From an uncultured Pseudomonadota bacterium (GTDB lineage: Bacteria; Myxococcota_A; UBA796; SXON01), in contig CAIQVJ010000132.1 of NCBI GenBank assembly GCA_903875225.1, positions 62,001-126,000 on the forward strand: a stretch of DNA of 64,000 nucleotides, given 5' to 3'. Positions 8,176 through 17,241 of the stretch are shown piece after piece. The position numbers and the translations under genes are program-made. Position 1 is the first letter of the stretch; each line of letters starts with the position of its first letter. Below the pieces are notes generated by a model. The model saw only the letters and a program-made list of their open reading frames with translations, made no database searches and had not been told where the DNA came from.

Positions 8176-8628
8176 CTACATGCCCTCGGCGCTCGCGCCC
8201 ACCAGGGCGATCTCGTTCAGCCCGGCCGCCTCGGTCGTGGCGATCACCCGTTTGAGCACCGCCCACGGGACGGTGGCGTCTGCGTGGATCTCCACGCGCT
8301 GCTCGCCACGCTGTGCGAGCAGCGGGTCGTACACCTCCCGGATCAGCACGTCGGCCCCGATCCTCGGCGTCGCGATCACCCGGTGGCCGTCCACCCAGAT
8401 CGCCTCGGGGCTGACCAGGATCGTGACTGCGTGCTGGCGGCTCTCCGTGGAGGTCGTGGTCGAGAGCTCGAAGGAGCCGCTCGGCGGGACCGGCGCCGAC
8501 TCGGTCGACCACGTGCGAAGGAGGAACACGAGCAGCAGGGTCATCATGTCGACCATGGGCGCCAGGGCCCCCACGTCCAGCCCGTCGCGGGGCGCCGATG
8601 TGGCATGGGTGAAAAGGCGTCGTCTCAC
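8176..8628 (-). CDS. ExbD/TolR-type motor protein
   Basis: A 150-residue protein with a short cytoplasmic N-terminus, one membrane helix (residues 25-38, PMVDMMTLLLVFLL) and a periplasmic domain. The helix contains the Asp conserved in ExbD and TolR, which carries protons in these motors. These proteins work with a TolQ/ExbB channel and energise outer-membrane processes. The start is GTG, overlapping the stop of the second ExbD-like gene by four bases (GTGA). No ExbB/TolQ gene is in the window, so the partner must be encoded elsewhere. Confidence 0.82.
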   Translation of the reverse strand: MRRRLFTHATSAPRDGLDVGALAPMVDMMTLLLVFLLRTWSTESAPVPPSGSFELSTTTSTESRQHAVTILVSPEAIWVDGHRVIATPRIGADVLIREVYDPLLAQRGEQRVEIHADATVPWAVLKRVIATTEAAGLNEIALVGASAEGM

Positions 8629-9152
8629 GGAGCGCCTGCGCTGGCGAGGTCCTGGAGCGTGACCTCGGGGAACCGGGTGCCGTTGGGACCGCGCACCGCG
8701 TCCATCACGCTGATCAACGCGCTCGTGGGCACCGCGTCGTCCGGGAGGACCGTGGCCTTCCGCTGCGTGGGGTCTGCCTTCTGGACCGCGGCGAGTGCGG
8801 CCTCCAGGGCGGGCCTGTCCACGGCGCCGTTGCGACCCGGGATCGGTTGGACCCGTTGCTCCGTGGACGTGGCGCTGGCGGAGATGTCGGTGGTCTGCAT
8901 CACCGTGCGTACCGTCACCGCGCCGGTACTCGCGATCTCGACGCCGAGTGACTTCACAAGGCCGGCGTGCGGCAGCGGCGCCAGACCATCCGCGGTGCCG
9001 ACGTGGAGCCCGATCACGGCGAGCTTCTGACCCGAGGAGGTGCCGAGCAGGAAGAACAGGAGCAGGAACAGCAGGGTGACCACGCCGAGCAGGGTCGGGC
9101 GCACGTCTGCCTCGGCTGCCGGAGCGGCGGAGTACAGGCGGCGACGCTTCAT
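8625..9152 (-). CDS. ExbD/TolR-like protein lacking the membrane Asp
   Basis: A 175-residue protein with a basic N-terminus (MKRRRLYSA), one membrane helix (VRPTLLGVVTLLFLLLFFLL) and a periplasmic domain of ExbD/TolR layout. Aligned with its neighbour over the shared Thr-Leu-Leu of the helix, the essential Asp is replaced by Gly. It therefore probably cannot move protons itself and may be a structural partner of the neighbouring Asp-containing protein. I chose the ATG at 9152, which overlaps the dapB stop by four bases; the longer open frame lies inside dapB. Confidence 0.7.
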   Translation of the reverse strand: MKRRRLYSAAPAAEADVRPTLLGVVTLLFLLLFFLLGTSSGQKLAVIGLHVGTADGLAPLPHAGLVKSLGVEIASTGAVTVRTVMQTTDISASATSTEQRVQPIPGRNGAVDRPALEAALAAVQKADPTQRKATVLPDDAVPTSALISVMDAVRGPNGTRFPEVTLQDLASAGAP

Positions 9153-9811
9153 TCGGGCAGCACGCCGATCACATCCTCGATCGAGTAGCGCCCCGCAGGC
9201 TTCCCGACGATCCAGCGCGCGGCTCGGACTGCGCCGGCGGCGAACACCCCTCTGTGGGTGGCCACGTGCCCAAGCTGCACCCGCTCGCCGGGGCCGCACA
9301 GGTACACGGTGTGCTCCCCCACGATGTCGCCGCCGCGCACCGCGTGAACCCCGATCTCCCCGGGGATCCGCAGCCCGTCGTGGCCATTGCGCACCGGCCC
9401 GAGCCCTTCGATCAGGCGCAGGGCGGTGCCGCTCGGGGCGTCGCGCTTGTGCCGGTGGTGCATCTCGACCAGCTCGACGTCGTAGTCGGGGAGGGCTGCG
9501 CGGGCCTGGACGACCAGTCGGCGAAGGACCGCGACGCCGAGTGAGAAGTTGGCGGCGTGCAAAAGCGGCACCCGCGGCGCTTCGGGCACGGGCATGCCCG
9601 TGGTGCCGCTCACGATCGGGCACTTGGCCTGATCATACAGACGAGCGAAGCCCTCGGGCGTGGAGAAGTCGATCACGACGTCGGCGGCGGGGTCTCGCGG
9701 CAGGTCACGCCCTGCCGCCCAGACAACGGAGATGTCCGGGTTCGCGGCGATCTCCTCGAGCACGAGGCGCCCCATGCGCCCCGTGGCGCCGTGCACGCCG
9801 ATGCGCAGCAC
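9149..9811 (-). CDS. dapB: 4-hydroxy-tetrahydrodipicolinate reductase
   Basis: A 220-residue cytoplasmic enzyme that reduces the DapA product with NAD(P)H in the lysine and diaminopimelate pathway. Seen in the sequence: a nucleotide-binding turn GATGRMG near the N-terminus, SGTTGM, NFSLGVAVL, and the catalytic/substrate box HHRHKRDAPSGTAL. It is shorter than most DapB proteins (240-270); the missing residues are in the nucleotide-binding domain between the first and later strands, not in the substrate domain. The GTG start shares one base with the dapA stop (TAGTG). It is co-transcribed with dapA and, unusually, with an outer-membrane protein and two ExbD-like genes. Confidence 0.92.
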   Translation of the reverse strand: MLRIGVHGATGRMGRLVLEEIAANPDISVVWAAGRDLPRDPAADVVIDFSTPEGFARLYDQAKCPIVSGTTGMPVPEAPRVPLLHAANFSLGVAVLRRLVVQARAALPDYDVELVEMHHRHKRDAPSGTALRLIEGLGPVRNGHDGLRIPGEIGVHAVRGGDIVGEHTVYLCGPGERVQLGHVATHRGVFAAGAVRAARWIVGKPAGRYSIEDVIGVLPE

Positions 9812-10689
9812 TACGCCATCCCGTCCAGGAGGCCGGCCGGCGGCGGGTTCCCCTCGACCAGCGGGAGCCGCAGGGTGGAGCCGCAGAGACCCATCGCCGC
9901 GAGCGCCATCTTGCACGGAACGGGGTTCGACTCGGAGAAGAGCCAGCCCACGAGCGCGTAGAGGGCTGCATGTTCTGCCCGGGCGGCCGCGACGTCGCCG
10001 CGCTGCCAGGCCTCCCACACGGCCACGGTGCGTCGTGGCGCGACGTTCGAGAGCACCGAGATCACGCCGGCACCCCCGACGGAGAGGAGCGGCATCCAGG
10101 TGAAGTCGTCGCCGGAGAGGGTGGCGCACCCCGTGGCCCCGCGGGTGGTGAGCCGGGCCATGAAGTCCTGGCCGTAGGTGAGGTCACCTGTGGCCTCCTT
10201 GCACGCGATCACCCCTTCGATGGAGCACAATTCGGCGAGGAGGTCGGGCGCGAGCCGCTGGCCGGTGCGACCGGGCACATGGTAGACGATCAGGGGGAGT
10301 CCGACGTCGGCGGCGGCCTGTACGTGGAGCCGCAGGCCTGCCGGGGTCGGCTTGTTGTAGTACGGCAACACCAGGAGCCCGGAGTGCGCCCCCGCCTCGC
10401 GGGCGTGCCGGATGTTTGCGAGGGTCGAGCGGGTATTGTTCGTGCCGACGCCCATGCACACGTGCGTGGTCGCGCCCGCGGCAGCGAGCGTGTCGTCCAG
10501 CAGATCCGTGCGCTCGGACAGATCGAGGGTCGGCGATTCCCCGGTGGTCCCGCCGACGACGAGGCCGTGAATCCCCGCGGCCACCTGTCGCTCGCACAGG
10601 CGGCGCCAGCTCACCCGGTCGAGCGAACCATCCGTGTGGAAGGGCGTCACCAGCGCGGTGTAGACCCCACTCGGGCGCTCGATCGACAT
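9811..10689 (-). CDS. dapA: 4-hydroxy-tetrahydrodipicolinate synthase
   Basis: A 292-residue TIM-barrel enzyme, the family's usual length, that condenses pyruvate with aspartate semialdehyde in the first committed step to diaminopimelate and lysine. The Schiff-base lysine is Lys164 (IACKEATGD). The catalytic Tyr136 (VYHVPGRTG), the pyruvate-binding GGTTGES loop and the second Tyr (LPYYNKPTP) are all present. I chose the ATG at 10689, which overlaps the stop of the preceding porin-like gene (ATGA); residues before it lie inside that gene. dapB follows directly. Confidence 0.96.
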   Translation of the reverse strand: MSIERPSGVYTALVTPFHTDGSLDRVSWRRLCERQVAAGIHGLVVGGTTGESPTLDLSERTDLLDDTLAAAGATTHVCMGVGTNNTRSTLANIRHAREAGAHSGLLVLPYYNKPTPAGLRLHVQAAADVGLPLIVYHVPGRTGQRLAPDLLAELCSIEGVIACKEATGDLTYGQDFMARLTTRGATGCATLSGDDFTWMPLLSVGGAGVISVLSNVAPRRTVAVWEAWQRGDVAAARAEHAALYALVGWLFSESNPVPCKMALAAMGLCGSTLRLPLVEGNPPPAGLLDGMA

Positions 10690-12017
10690 CAGAACTCCAC
10701 GGTGCCGAGAAGTTGACCGCCGATCGCGGGCTGGTCGAAGCCGCCCCCGAGATCCGGGTCGGTGTACTTGCTGTAGTACTTGCCGGGCAGGAGCACGCCG
10801 AAGGTGCCCCGCAGCCACAAGTGGGGGAATGGGTCGTACCGCACCGCGACGTCGAACTCGTTGCCGTATCCGTGGCGGCCGTCGGTCTCTGCAGGGCCCT
10901 TCGCGAGGGTGGCCGTTGTCCAGCCCACCTTGGCCTGCACGTTGGGCAGCAGGTTGTAGTGCACCGCGGGGTGGAAGTAGATGGCGTTGGAGATCGCGTT
11001 GCCCGAGAGCGTCGCCGCGGTCGTCCGCCCGGCGTTGGTGTCGTTCGCCACGTTGGTCGCGAGGGTCGGCAGGTCCTGCTCGAAGAGCATGAGCGCGACG
11101 TCGTGGTTCATGTCGAAGGTGAACGTGTGGACCTTCTTGTCCTCGGGATCCACGTCTCCCGAAGCGAAGCCGAGCTCAGCCTCCCCGCCGAACTTCTCCT
11201 TCGCGATCTCGGCCTTGAGCATGCCGCCGAACGCCATCTGCGTGATGTCGTTCGCGCCCGTCTCCAGGTTGCCGCCGCCGAACTTGCCGACAGCCTCGAG
11301 CTCGGCGCGCAGCGGGCCGATCTGGGCGAAGCCCCACACGTCGCCCGTGTAGGCGTTCCAGGCCATGGACGGCTGGTAGCGGTAGTTGTTGAGCAGGCCG
11401 AACCCCGCTGTCTCGCTGCGGTAGCCCAACGCCAACGAGACGGACTGCATGTCGTCGGGCGCGTTGAGGAACCCTTCGTACTGCTGGTCCCACGCGGCGA
11501 GGACGAAGACCTGGCTGAACGTGTGCGAGTACTGCACGCGCGTGGCGGTGTCGCTGTGCTGACTCTCGGGGGTGTTCCCGGCGTTCCACAGGATGCCGGC
11601 TCCCCATTCCATGGGCATCCGGCCGGCCGCGATGCGTCCGTAGGGAGTGATCGCCTCGCCCCAGGCGCGCACCGCGACGAGGCTGTCACTTTCCGTCGCA
11701 ACACCGTCGGAGTCGGCCATGGCGGTCGGGTCGCCGGTGATCGGGTCGGTGGTGTCGGCGGTGGTCTTGCCCCAGAGCGTGTAGGGGTAGAGGTCGATCT
11801 GCGCGTGCAGGGCGGCATGTTCGCTGATCAGCCAGGAGGGGCGCAGCGAAAACCGGTCGGTGATCTGGTTGGAGGTCCCCTCGGCGTGGTCGTTCGTCGA
11901 GGAGAGCGACAGCGAGTTGAAGATTTCTCCGCGCGCGCGGTAAAACCCTTCCCATACCACCTCAGTTGCGTGCGCGGGCTGGGTGGAGAGGGCGAGGAGA
12001 GGCAGCAGCGTGAACAA
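10689..12017 (-). CDS. Outer-membrane beta-barrel, porin-like protein
   Basis: A 442-residue exported protein starting with a short signal peptide (ends PAHA). It is followed by alternating amphipathic strands rich in Tyr, Trp and Gly and ends in an aromatic residue (GTVEF), all marks of an outer-membrane barrel. Segments such as AWGEAITPYGRIAAGRMP and YRSETAGFGLLNN resemble strands of deltaproteobacterial carbohydrate-type porins. I place the start at a TTG at 12017, because GGAG sits five bases upstream and the signal peptide begins there; no ATG or GTG is available near it. It is the first gene of the dapA-dapB-exbD operon. Substrate unknown. Confidence 0.7.
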   Translation of the reverse strand: MFTLLPLLALSTQPAHATEVVWEGFYRARGEIFNSLSLSSTNDHAEGTSNQITDRFSLRPSWLISEHAALHAQIDLYPYTLWGKTTADTTDPITGDPTAMADSDGVATESDSLVAVRAWGEAITPYGRIAAGRMPMEWGAGILWNAGNTPESQHSDTATRVQYSHTFSQVFVLAAWDQQYEGFLNAPDDMQSVSLALGYRSETAGFGLLNNYRYQPSMAWNAYTGDVWGFAQIGPLRAELEAVGKFGGGNLETGANDITQMAFGGMLKAEIAKEKFGGEAELGFASGDVDPEDKKVHTFTFDMNHDVALMLFEQDLPTLATNVANDTNAGRTTAATLSGNAISNAIYFHPAVHYNLLPNVQAKVGWTTATLAKGPAETDGRHGYGNEFDVAVRYDPFPHLWLRGTFGVLLPGKYYSKYTDPDLGGGFDQPAIGGQLLGTVEF

Positions 12018-12097
12018 ATGGGCTCCGACGGGCTGCGGCCGATAACCTGCTTGCTCCCCGCGGGGGGCGGGCGGGTTTGTGTGGGACGGTCGGGAGA

Positions 12098-14590
12098 CTA
12101 CCCCGATCCGATCAGCCGCTCGATCGTCGCCAGCAGTTCGCTCTGATCGAAGCCGGACTTGGTGATGTAGGCATCTGCGCCCGCGGCTGCCCCACGCGCC
12201 CGGTCCTGGTCGCGCTCCATGCCGCTCACGATGACGACGGGGAGCGACTGGAAGCGTTTGGAAGCGCGGATCTGCTCGGTGAGCGTGAACCCGTCCATCC
12301 GCGGCATGTCGCCATCGGTGACCAGGAGATCCGCGCCATCCGCGTTCAGGATGCGCCACGCCTCCTCTCCGTCAAAAGCGGTGACGATCGAGTATCCGGC
12401 CGCTTCGAGGACGGTCTTCACGAGCGTGCGGGTGGTGAGGGCATCGTCAGCGACGATCAGGCGATTGCGCGGGCGCGCGTCGCTCACCTCGCCCGTGGCG
12501 TGTCCCGAGGTCTTGAGGCCGACGGCCGTGCGGATGACCTCGCTCACGTTCAGCACGAGCGCGATGCCGCCCCCGGGCAGCGCGATCGCGCCTGCGATGT
12601 GCTGGACCTGCCGCATCCGTGCGCCCAGCCGTTGGATGACGAACTCGTTCTCCTTCTCCAGTGCGTCCACCGAAAGCGCAATGTCCCGCTCCAACGCCGA
12701 GACGACGACAACGGGGATGAGCGCGCGCTCGGGCTCGTTCTGGCGCAGTCCCAGCGTGGCTCCGAGGTTGGCGACCTCGATCGGGCGGCCCTCGAACACG
12801 AGGGTGGGCCTGCCCTCGATCACCTGGATGTCGTCGGGCCGCACGCGCAGCACCCGCCGCACGTTCGGGATCGGCAGCGCCAGGAGCTCTCCGCCCGCCC
12901 GCACGACGAGCGCCCGCAGGCGAGCGAGCGTGAGCGGCACCACGAGCTGGAAGCGCGTCCCCTTGCCGGGGTCGGAGACGACGTCCACGTTGCCGTGCAT
13001 CGCCTCCACCCTCGAGCGTACGACGTCGAGGCCCACGCCGCGGCCGGAGACCTCGGTGAGGTTCTCGGCGGTGGAGAAGCCCGGATCGAAGATCATGCGG
13101 CCGATGTCGCGGTCGCTGGTCGGGGCGGGCAGGCCCCGCAAGACCGCCTGCCTGCGGATCGCTGCGGCGTCCAGGCCCTTGCCGTCGTCCGAGACCGTGA
13201 TCTCCACCGCCGCGCCCTGGAGCTCGGCGCGCACGATGATCCGCCCCACGCGGGGTTTTCCGAGGCGCCTGCGCTCGTTCGGCTGCTCAATCCCGTGCGC
13301 CACCGAGTTGCGCACCAGGTGCAGCAGCGGGTCCCGGAGGCGCTCGACGATCGCCCGGTCGAGCTCGACGTCCTCACCCTCGAGCGTCAGCTCCACCTCG
13401 ATGCCGGTCTGGCGCGCCACATCGCGTACCGCCCGCTCCATTCCCGCGCAGGCCTCGGCCATGGGGACCATGCCGAGCCGCTGCACCGCCTCGTTCAGGT
13501 GCGTCGCGGAGAGGGCGAGCGCCCGCCCATCCTGGATGATGGTGGCCGCGAGGCGGTCGCCGTCCTTTCGCAGCCTGAGCAGCGCGGGCGGCATCCGGCG
13601 GACCATCGCATTGGCCGCCCGGATCCGGGGAGACTCCCCGGCGTGCAGTTGCACGATCTCGGTGAGCGGGCGTTGGATGGCCTGCCAGTCGGTCTCGAGC
13701 GTGGCGAGGCCTTCGCGCAGCCCGTCGACGATGCTCCGCCACTCGTCGCTGCGGTGCTGCGCGAGCACGAACTCCCGGCTGGAGAGCATCAGTCCGTCGA
13801 GCTTTGCGGCGGCGACCCTCACCGAGAGATCGACGCCGGCCGGCGCTCGCCCGACGGGCTCGGCCGGTGGTGGCGCTGGGGCTGGGGGTCGGGCGGAGGT
13901 CGGGCGCAGCGTCCGCCGGATCTGCGGCGTAGGCGCTGCGGCGGGAGGGGGCTCGGGCGGGCCCGGCTCGGGCCGCGCGGGCTCGACCGGAGGAGGGGGG
14001 GGGAGGGTGAGGCGCCGGGGTGGCATCGAGGCGCGGGGACCGAGCACCGGTGGCAGGGCGGCCAGGTTGACCTCCCGGGGTGCCGGCGGGGGCGCGAGGG
14101 AGACCGGGCGGGGGCGGAACTCGGGGGGTTCTGCAGCCGGGGGGCCGACGAGCGCGCGGGGCGGAGCGGGCGCGGTCGCCGTCCGCGGGGCCTTGCCATC
14201 GAGGCGCGCCAGGACAGGGCCCAGCTCCTCTTCGGGGAACGGCATCTGGCCCTGGAGGCGCCGGGAGACGGACTGGAGGCCATCCACGCACAACAGCAGC
14301 AGCTCGAGGTTGTGCGGGCTGATTTCCTGGGAGCCGTCGCGGGCGGCCGAGAAGATCTCCTCCATCCGGTGGCACACCGCCTCCACGTCGCGCAGGTTCA
14401 CGGCCCGGGCGGCGCCCTTGAGGCTGTGGGCGCTCCGGAACAGCGTCTTGATCAGCTCGGCCCGAGCCGACGGCTCCGTGGCCTTCTCCCACTTGATGAG
14501 GTCACCCGACATCGCTGTCGCGTGGTCCTCCATCTCGCCGAGGAAGGTGGCCATCAGCCGTTGGATGAGCTTCGCGTGATCCATCGCCAT
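12098..14590 (-). CDS. cheA: Chemotaxis-type hybrid histidine kinase (CheA-REC)
   Basis: An 830-residue cytoplasmic kinase. Domains in order: Hpt domain with phospho-accepting His55 (SAHSLKGAARA); a long Pro-rich linker (about 130-260) with no clear CheY-binding P2 domain; dimerisation helices; ATPase domain with NSVAHGIEQP (N box), SDDGKGLD and GRGVGLDVV (G boxes); CheW-like domain; and a C-terminal receiver with acceptor near Asp759 (LVTDGDMPRMDGF). It receives signals from the adjacent MCP through CheW and phosphorylates receivers in the cluster. A fused REC domain is common in Wsp-, Frz- and type IV pilus-type systems and often acts as a phosphate sink. It follows the MCP by three bases; two start ATGs are possible six bases apart. 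Confidence 0.94.
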   Translation of the reverse strand: MAMDHAKLIQRLMATFLGEMEDHATAMSGDLIKWEKATEPSARAELIKTLFRSAHSLKGAARAVNLRDVEAVCHRMEEIFSAARDGSQEISPHNLELLLLCVDGLQSVSRRLQGQMPFPEEELGPVLARLDGKAPRTATAPAPPRALVGPPAAEPPEFRPRPVSLAPPPAPREVNLAALPPVLGPRASMPPRRLTLPPPPPVEPARPEPGPPEPPPAAAPTPQIRRTLRPTSARPPAPAPPPAEPVGRAPAGVDLSVRVAAAKLDGLMLSSREFVLAQHRSDEWRSIVDGLREGLATLETDWQAIQRPLTEIVQLHAGESPRIRAANAMVRRMPPALLRLRKDGDRLAATIIQDGRALALSATHLNEAVQRLGMVPMAEACAGMERAVRDVARQTGIEVELTLEGEDVELDRAIVERLRDPLLHLVRNSVAHGIEQPNERRRLGKPRVGRIIVRAELQGAAVEITVSDDGKGLDAAAIRRQAVLRGLPAPTSDRDIGRMIFDPGFSTAENLTEVSGRGVGLDVVRSRVEAMHGNVDVVSDPGKGTRFQLVVPLTLARLRALVVRAGGELLALPIPNVRRVLRVRPDDIQVIEGRPTLVFEGRPIEVANLGATLGLRQNEPERALIPVVVVSALERDIALSVDALEKENEFVIQRLGARMRQVQHIAGAIALPGGGIALVLNVSEVIRTAVGLKTSGHATGEVSDARPRNRLIVADDALTTRTLVKTVLEAAGYSIVTAFDGEEAWRILNADGADLLVTDGDMPRMDGFTLTEQIRASKRFQSLPVVIVSGMERDQDRARGAAAGADAYITKSGFDQSELLATIERLIGSG

Positions 14591-14593
14591 GGG

Positions 14594-16240
14594 TCAGTGT
14601 CCGTGCCCGCTGAGCAGGTCGCGGAGGGTCTTCCCGAGCGCGTTCAGGTCGTTCGCCGCCTGGCCGGTCTGGCGGGTCGCGGCGAGGCTCTGGCTCGTGA
14701 CCTGGTCGATGCTCCGCATCGCCTGTTGTACCTGCACCATGCCTGTCGCCTGCTGGCTCGCCGAGGCCACGATCTGGGTGGCGGACTGGTTCGCCTCGTC
14801 GAGGCTCTCGGTGAGCGAGCGGATGACCTCTCCTGCCTGGAGCGCGACCTTCACGGTCGTGTTCACGGTCTTGGCGCCGTCGTCGGTCGCCATCACCGCG
14901 TTGTGCGTGGCCTTCTGGATCTCCCCGAGGATCTTCCGGACGTTCACGGTCGCCTGCTTGGACTGCACGGCGAGCGCCCGCACCTCTCCGGCGACCACTG
15001 CGAACCCGCGCCCGTGCTCCCCGGCGCGGGAGGCCTCGATCGAGGCGTTGAGCGCCAGGATGTTGGTCTGCTCGGCGATGTCGTCCACGGTCTCGGTGAT
15101 GTCGACGATGGCCTGGGCGCGTTCAGCGAGCGCGAGCATGGTCGCGGCCACGCCCTCCACCTGCTCCTTCACCGCCATCATGCTCGCCACGGTCTCGTCC
15201 ACGGTCCGCCTTCCCGAAGCCCCGATCTCGAGCGCCCGTGCCGCCGAGCCCGCCAGCGACTTCGCCCGGAGCGACGCCTGCTCGGCCGTCTGCGCGACCT
15301 CGTGCACCGTGGCCACGGTCTCCGAGACCGCTGCGGCCTGCTCCTGCGCGCCAGCGGCCTGCTCTGAGGTCGCGGCGAGCACCTGGGTGGCGGAGGTGGC
15401 CAGCCGCTCGGAGGCATCCCGGATCGAGGCCAGGAGGCGTTCGATGCGCGCCCGCGCCTCCTTCTCCGTCGCGGCAGCGGTGGCCAGCGCGGCGGTCGTC
15501 TGGTTGAAGGCCGCCGCCAGCACCCCGACCTCGTCTGCGCTGGTGACCACGGTCTTGTGCTGCAGGTTGCCCGAGGCGACGGCCTCGAAGCCGTCCATGA
15601 CGATGCGCAGGTTCCCGGTGATCTGCCGGATGAGCAGGTAGCCGACCCCGAGGGTGTAGCCGAGCATGATGGTGAGGCAGGCGTACGCGCCGTTCGTGGC
15701 CTCGGCCTTGCCCGCAGCGCTCTCCTTCAACGCCGCCTGGTACTCGGCGTCCTCGGAATTCCGCATCTCGTCGAACACCGCCTGGAGCTTCGGGTTGATC
15801 AGCTCCCCGGTCTCCACCACGAACTCGTCCCGCTTGGCCCCCGAAGCCAGCGCTGCGGCGCGCTCCTTCGCGGTCCGCTCCTCGGTGCGCAGCACCTCCT
15901 CGCAGAACGGCTTCAGCCGGTCGATGTCTGCGCGCAGCGACGGGTTCTTCTCGACCAGGGTCTCGAGCCCGGCGAGCGCTCCCCGGAGGTCCTCCTGATC
16001 CCGCAGGTTCTGTTCGTCCGCGCCATCGAGGTGCCCGCTCTGGTACACGCGCGTCATGCCGACGGTGTCCTTGATGTGCCCCTCGAGGGTGGCGAAGCCG
16101 ATCTCCGCGGTGAGCATCTCCTGCTCACTCGCATCGACTGCGGTGATGTTCGCTGTCGCCCGCTCCGCGAAAACGGCGGCGCCGGCGATCAGCACCAGGA
16201 TGCCCCCGATGTAGGCGCTGATTTTCTGTCCGATCGTCAT
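14594..16240 (-). CDS. Methyl-accepting chemotaxis protein
   Basis: A 548-residue transmembrane receptor. It has membrane helices at about residues 8-25 and 190-210, a helical periplasmic sensor domain between them (four-helix-bundle type), a HAMP linker, and a long coiled-coil signalling domain. The hairpin tip contains the highly conserved DIAEQTNILALNASIEA and GRGFAVVAGEVRALA. The start ATG at 16240 has GGAGAG upstream and overlaps the CheW stop by four bases. It senses an unknown periplasmic or membrane signal, couples to the double-CheW protein and CheA beside it, and is adapted by the CheR and CheB of the same operon. No C-terminal CheR/CheB-binding pentapeptide is seen. Confidence 0.95.
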   Translation of the reverse strand: MTIGQKISAYIGGILVLIAGAAVFAERATANITAVDASEQEMLTAEIGFATLEGHIKDTVGMTRVYQSGHLDGADEQNLRDQEDLRGALAGLETLVEKNPSLRADIDRLKPFCEEVLRTEERTAKERAAALASGAKRDEFVVETGELINPKLQAVFDEMRNSEDAEYQAALKESAAGKAEATNGAYACLTIMLGYTLGVGYLLIRQITGNLRIVMDGFEAVASGNLQHKTVVTSADEVGVLAAAFNQTTAALATAAATEKEARARIERLLASIRDASERLATSATQVLAATSEQAAGAQEQAAAVSETVATVHEVAQTAEQASLRAKSLAGSAARALEIGASGRRTVDETVASMMAVKEQVEGVAATMLALAERAQAIVDITETVDDIAEQTNILALNASIEASRAGEHGRGFAVVAGEVRALAVQSKQATVNVRKILGEIQKATHNAVMATDDGAKTVNTTVKVALQAGEVIRSLTESLDEANQSATQIVASASQQATGMVQVQQAMRSIDQVTSQSLAATRQTGQAANDLNALGKTLRDLLSGHGH

Positions 16241-17241
16241 TGGTCTCTCCGGTGTGGTTCGTCGCCGTTCCCCGACCCCTGGTCGAGAAAGAGGCGTGGG
16301 TCTGACAAAAGCCGTGTTCCGTCCAGGATGAGCAGGCCATCCCTCATCACCCCGCGGAGCACGCCCGCGCCCGACCGTTCGCCGGGCAGGGCCAGGATCT
16401 CCGTGGGGTCGACCCGTGTCGCGCTCTCCACGCGATCCACGGCGATGCCGAACTCCGCACGATCCCCGCCGAGGACGAGCACCGGGACGAGCTCGGTGCT
16501 GTTGCGCCGTCCGCTGCCCACGAGGGGGCACAGGTCGGCGACCGCGAGGATCTCCCCGTGCAGGTTCACCACCCCCACCCACCAGGGCGGTGTGCCCGGC
16601 ACGCGCGCGGGGGTGGTCGCCCGCAGGACCTCGATGGCGAAACCGGTCTCGATGCCGTACCGGGCCCCGTTCACGGCGAACGTGAGGAGCTCGATGGTGT
16701 CGGCGTGATCCGTGCGTGTGGTCGCGGTGGCCAGGCGCCGTGCGCGGTCGTCGAGCACCGTGCGGCTCGCGGATTCGAACGACGATGCGGATCGCAACGA
16801 AGCGTCCATGGCGACGGCCTCGGCCTCGCCCAGGAAGGTCCGCAGGTCGTGGATCAGCACGAGACCAGACTCCAGCCGGGCGACGCCGCTGACATACGCC
16901 GCGCCAGGCACAGGACCCCGGACGTCGGTGACCGACTCCGCGGCGACCGTGCGGAACCCCCGGGCCTCGTCCACCCGGATGGCGACCGTCCTCGCGTCGA
17001 TCTGGCAGAGGACGAAGTGGTCGGTGACAGCGACGGCCCGGCCACCAAGCTGGAACCGGGACCGGATGTCGAGCACCGGGACGAGTTGACCGCGGACGTC
17101 GATCACGCCCTCCACCACCGCAGGCGCGGAGGGCAGTGGGACGACGCTCACCGCGCGAAGGATCTCGCGGACGTCCGCCGCCAGCAGCCCGTACTGGTGG
17201 CCGCCGAGTGTGACCTCGAGGAAGTGGGCCTCGGCGCTCAC
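16237..17241 (-). CDS. Coupling protein with two CheW domains
   Basis: A 334-residue soluble protein made of two CheW folds (about residues 5-140 and 190-320). Both have the usual features, such as VRGQLVPVLDIRSRF in the first and VVNLHGEILAVADL in the second. CheW domains connect receptors to CheA; the two-domain form could bridge two receptor or kinase units in an array. The start is GTG, overlapping the stop of the GGDEF-EAL gene by four bases (GTGA). A longer reading frame upstream lies inside that gene and is not used. It sits between the cyclic-di-GMP enzyme and the receptor in the operon. Confidence 0.88.
   Translation of the reverse strand: MSAEAHFLEVTLGGHQYGLLAADVREILRAVSVVPLPSAPAVVEGVIDVRGQLVPVLDIRSRFQLGGRAVAVTDHFVLCQIDARTVAIRVDEARGFRTVAAESVTDVRGPVPGAAYVSGVARLESGLVLIHDLRTFLGEAEAVAMDASLRSASSFESASRTVLDDRARRLATATTRTDHADTIELLTFAVNGARYGIETGFAIEVLRATTPARVPGTPPWWVGVVNLHGEILAVADLCPLVGSGRRNSTELVPVLVLGGDRAEFGIAVDRVESATRVDPTEILALPGERSGAGVLRGVMRDGLLILDGTRLLSDPRLFLDQGSGNGDEPHRRDQ

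Noticed and set aside
12077..15367. A 1,096-codon open frame on the plus strand across the CheA and MCP genes
   Set aside because: It lies exactly opposite two well-supported genes and has the composition of an antisense shadow in GC-rich DNA; no domain is recognisable.
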